Assembly (NCBI GenBank): GCA_050249235.1
Contig: JBFWQW010000065.1
Coordinates: forward strand, 1 to 15,578
From: JAEKLB01 sp050249235
Lineage (GTDB): Bacteria > Actinomycetota > Acidimicrobiia > Acidimicrobiales > CADCSY01
Reading direction: 5' to 3'
DNA: 15,578 nt
Positions 12,862-15,578 of this stretch are shown here, in pieces. Below the pieces are notes generated by a model, which made no database searches, had not been told where the DNA came from, and saw only the letters and a program-made list of their open reading frames with translations. Positions within the stretch are counted from its first letter, which is position 1, and the number at the start of each line of letters is the position of its first letter. The translations under genes were made by a program, and so were the position numbers.

Positions 12862-13295
12862 TGACCGACACCACGCCCGTCGACCCGGCGGCCATCGCAC
12901 CCGGCGACCTCCTCCCGACCATGACCCGGCTCGGCGACTTCCACGCCTGGAACCGGTACGCGGCCGTGAACTACGAGTTCGTGCCGATCCACATGGACGA
13001 CGAGGCCGGCAGGGCCGCCGGCTACCCGGCTGCCTTCGGCATGGGCAACATCCAGTTCTCCTACCTGCACGACATCATCCGCACCTGGATGGGCGACGGC
13101 GGCGGGCGCATCGTGAAGCTGTCGTGCCAGTTCCGGGGCGCCTTCGTGCGGGGCCGCACCGTCACCGCCCACGCGGTGGTGGCCGAGGTCGACCGCAGCG
13201 GCGACGAGACGGTGGTCGAGCTCGAGCTCTGGACCGAGGACGACACCGGCGCCCGTCTGGCGCCCGGCAAGGCCACCGTGGCGTTCTCCTCCTGA
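12861..13295 (+). CDS. MaoC-like hotdog protein, catalytic-type subunit
   Basis: A 144-aa hotdog protein of the MaoC/hydratase-2 type, encoded one base overlapping the gene before it. RLGDFHAWNRYAAVNYEFVPIHMDDEAGRAAGYPAAFGMGN aligns with the hydratase motif YAxxSGDxNPIHxD. His44 is present, but Glu39 stands where the catalytic Asp is expected and Val41 where Asn is usual. LSCQFRGAFVRGRTVTAHAVVAEV is the family's C-terminal strand pair. The pair probably forms a heteromeric (R)-enoyl-CoA or ACP hydratase/dehydratase acting on lipid or steroid-like thioesters, but the substituted site leaves activity uncertain. The gene converges with the SRPBCC gene 55 nt downstream. Confidence 0.85.
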   Translation: MTDTTPVDPAAIAPGDLLPTMTRLGDFHAWNRYAAVNYEFVPIHMDDEAGRAAGYPAAFGMGNIQFSYLHDIIRTWMGDGGGRIVKLSCQFRGAFVRGRTVTAHAVVAEVDRSGDETVVELELWTEDDTGARLAPGKATVAFSS

Positions 13296-13329
13296 CCCGC
13301 CCCGCCCGCCCAAGCATCGCCTTCCGGAC

Positions 13330-13349
13330 GACCGGGCCCGGGGCCGGTC
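13330..13349. terminator. Candidate bidirectional hairpin between convergent genes
   Basis: GACCGG (13330-13335) and CCGGTC (13344-13349) form a perfect 6-bp stem around an 8-nt GC loop that itself contains CCCGGG. It lies in the 55-nt space between the hotdog gene and the opposing SRPBCC gene. No T-run is present on either side, so termination is inferred from position and structure only. Confidence 0.35.
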
Positions 13350-13350
13350 C

Positions 13351-13824
13351 TCAACCGTCGGTCGAGCGGGCCCCCCGCCAGCCGGCCAGGTAGATCTGCA
13401 GCCCGGCCCGGCCGTGGCGCATCATCAGCTCGTGGTTGGCCCTGAACACGGGCCGGGCCACGGGGGCCAGCCGGCGCAGCAGCGCCTTGGTGGCGACCAC
13501 CTCCTCGTCGAAGACGGCGTCGGTGCCACCGCCGGGCGAGTCGGCGATCGTCCAGCGGGAGTAGCCGTCGAGGTCGCCGACCAGGCGTGCCTGGAGCACC
13601 CGCCCGACCGGGTCGCGCCGCTCCTGGGTGCTGGTGAACACCAGGTCGTAGGGGAGGGTGGCCCGGCAGGTCACCCGGTAGGTGTGCTCGCTGAGCCGCT
13701 CGGTGGCCCTGACCTCGCGCCACCACGACGGGTAGTCGGGGAGGCGCTCCAGGGCGCCGTAGACGTCGGCCGGGGTGGCGTCGAGGTGCCACACGCTGCG
13801 GAACCGGTAGAAGTGGCGATCCAC
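13351..13824 (-). CDS. SRPBCC (START/polyketide-cyclase-like) protein
   Basis: A 157-aa protein on the - strand, starting at GTG 13822-13824 (complement). It matches the SRPBCC helix-grip fold. HFYRFRSVWHLDATPADVYGALERLPDYPSWWREVR (4-39) is the typical first strand, with the helix whose proline-containing DYPSWW loop opens the ligand cavity. Strands at about 42-110 follow, and a long amphipathic C-terminal helix (RRLAPVARPVFRANHELMMRHGRAGLQIYLAG) closes it. Members bind or transform hydrophobic ligands, often lipids or polyketides; no specific ligand can be deduced. GAGG lies 8 nt before the start, and GAGGCT also fits the NAnnnT-N6 pattern. It opposes its neighbours: convergent with the hotdog pair and divergent from hisI (80-nt gap). 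It is the only clear - strand gene within the his/trp stretch. Confidence 0.88.
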   Translation of the reverse strand: MDRHFYRFRSVWHLDATPADVYGALERLPDYPSWWREVRATERLSEHTYRVTCRATLPYDLVFTSTQERRDPVGRVLQARLVGDLDGYSRWTIADSPGGGTDAVFDEEVVATKALLRRLAPVARPVFRANHELMMRHGRAGLQIYLAGWRGARSTDG

Positions 13825-13891
13825 GGCGCCAGCCTCGCGCGGCCGTCCGGCGGGCCCCGGGAACGGGACGGGTCGGCGCCGCGGTCGCCCC

Positions 13892-13897
13892 TACGAT
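13892..13897 (+). promoter_or_regulatory. Candidate leaderless -10 element before hisI
   Basis: TACGAT, a full TAnnnT match, lies 7 nt before the hisI ATG. No Shine-Dalgarno sequence is seen in GCGGGC before the ATG. This would drive hisI and, through the 4-nt junction, trpE. Confidence 0.55.
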
Positions 13898-13904
13898 TGC
13901 GGGC

Positions 13905-14279
13905 ATGTCCGTGGCCACGCCCATCCCGGTCACCGAGTCCGAGCTCTCGGTGGTCAAGTACGACGCGGCCGGCCTGGTGCCGGCCGTCATCCAGGAGCAG
14001 GGCACCGGCGCCGTGCTGATGGTGGGCTGGATGAGCCCGGCGACGGTGCGGGAGACCCTCGAATCGGGGCGGACCGTGTTCTGGAGCCGGTCCCGCCAGG
14101 AGGTGTGGCGCAAGGGCGACTCGTCGGGGGACCGGCAGTGGGTCCGCGAGGCGTTCTACGACTGCGACGGCGACACCCTGCTGTTCGTGGTGGAGCAGGA
14201 GGGCCGGGGCGCCTGCCACACCGGCGAGCGCTCCTGCTTCTACCGCCCCTTCGGCGCCGCCTCCCCGCCCCCCGGCTGA
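13905..14279 (+). CDS. hisI: Phosphoribosyl-AMP cyclohydrolase
   Basis: Opens the adenine ring of phosphoribosyl-AMP, an early step of histidine synthesis, using zinc and magnesium. The protein is 124 aa from ATG 13905, the monofunctional size, so phosphoribosyl-ATP pyrophosphatase (HisE) is encoded elsewhere. Motifs are MVGWMSPATVRETLESGRTVFWSRSRQEVWRKGDSSGD (39-76), the metal-binding DCDGD (86-90), and the three conserved cysteines Cys87, Cys104 (GACHTG) and Cys111 (SCFY). It has its own TAnnnT box, and trpE follows after 4 nt, so the two are probably co-transcribed. The short Pro-rich C-terminus (ASPPPG) is not conserved. Confidence 0.97.
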   Translation: MSVATPIPVTESELSVVKYDAAGLVPAVIQEQGTGAVLMVGWMSPATVRETLESGRTVFWSRSRQEVWRKGDSSGDRQWVREAFYDCDGDTLLFVVEQEGRGACHTGERSCFYRPFGAASPPPG

Positions 14280-14283
14280 GGCG

Positions 14284-15578
<1,295 letters not shown>

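Overview
The window is very GC-rich, uses GTG starts heavily, and encodes a nearly uninterrupted run of biosynthetic genes on the + strand. Gene content, the hisD-C-B-H-A-F-I-trpE order and TAnnnT-type elements placed directly before start codons point to an actinobacterium. The hisD/hisC/hisA protein style suggests a deep lineage such as Acidimicrobiia, but that placement is an inference from memory and not a database result.

Layout. (1) Positions 63-713 hold nth (endonuclease III). It converges with a small, unrecognised, probably coiled-coil gene on the - strand (746-940). (2) Positions 1060-5494 hold the histidine core hisD, hisC, hisB, hisH and hisA, tightly packed. hisC/hisB overlap by ATGA, and hisD and hisC are linked by a 20-codon mini-ORF with 4-nt overlaps at both ends. 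(3) A translation-type ABC-F ATPase (5600-7189) sits between hisA and hisF (7306-8100), preceded by a nested inverted repeat. (4) Positions 8217-13295 carry genes not tied to histidine: a membrane CHASE-GGDEF-EAL cyclic-di-GMP enzyme with all motifs intact, an orphan GroES/Cpn10-like protein, an AEC-family permease, and a translationally coupled pair of MaoC-like hotdog proteins. (5) A SRPBCC-fold gene lies on the - strand (13351-13824), followed by hisI (13905-14279) and, 4 nt later, trpE (14284 to the window edge, 3' end missing).

How they work together. HisI, HisA, HisH+HisF, HisB, HisC and HisD cover most of the path from phosphoribosyl-AMP to histidine. HisG, HisE and histidinol-phosphate phosphatase are not in this window. 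HisH and HisF form the glutamine-dependent imidazole-glycerol-phosphate synthase although their genes are about 2.6 kb apart. HisI-trpE joins the histidine and tryptophan pathways. The HisA looks like the monofunctional type and not the actinobacterial PriA.

Nothing here is a clear novel defence, mobile or CRISPR-like system. The points most worth a second look are the doubly overlapping mini-ORF between hisD and hisC, the repeated NAnnnT-N6/7-start architecture that implies leaderless transcripts inside the cluster, and the hairpin region before the ABC-F gene. No intergenic gap exceeds about 120 nt, and no tRNA, rRNA, insertion sequence or CRISPR was seen.
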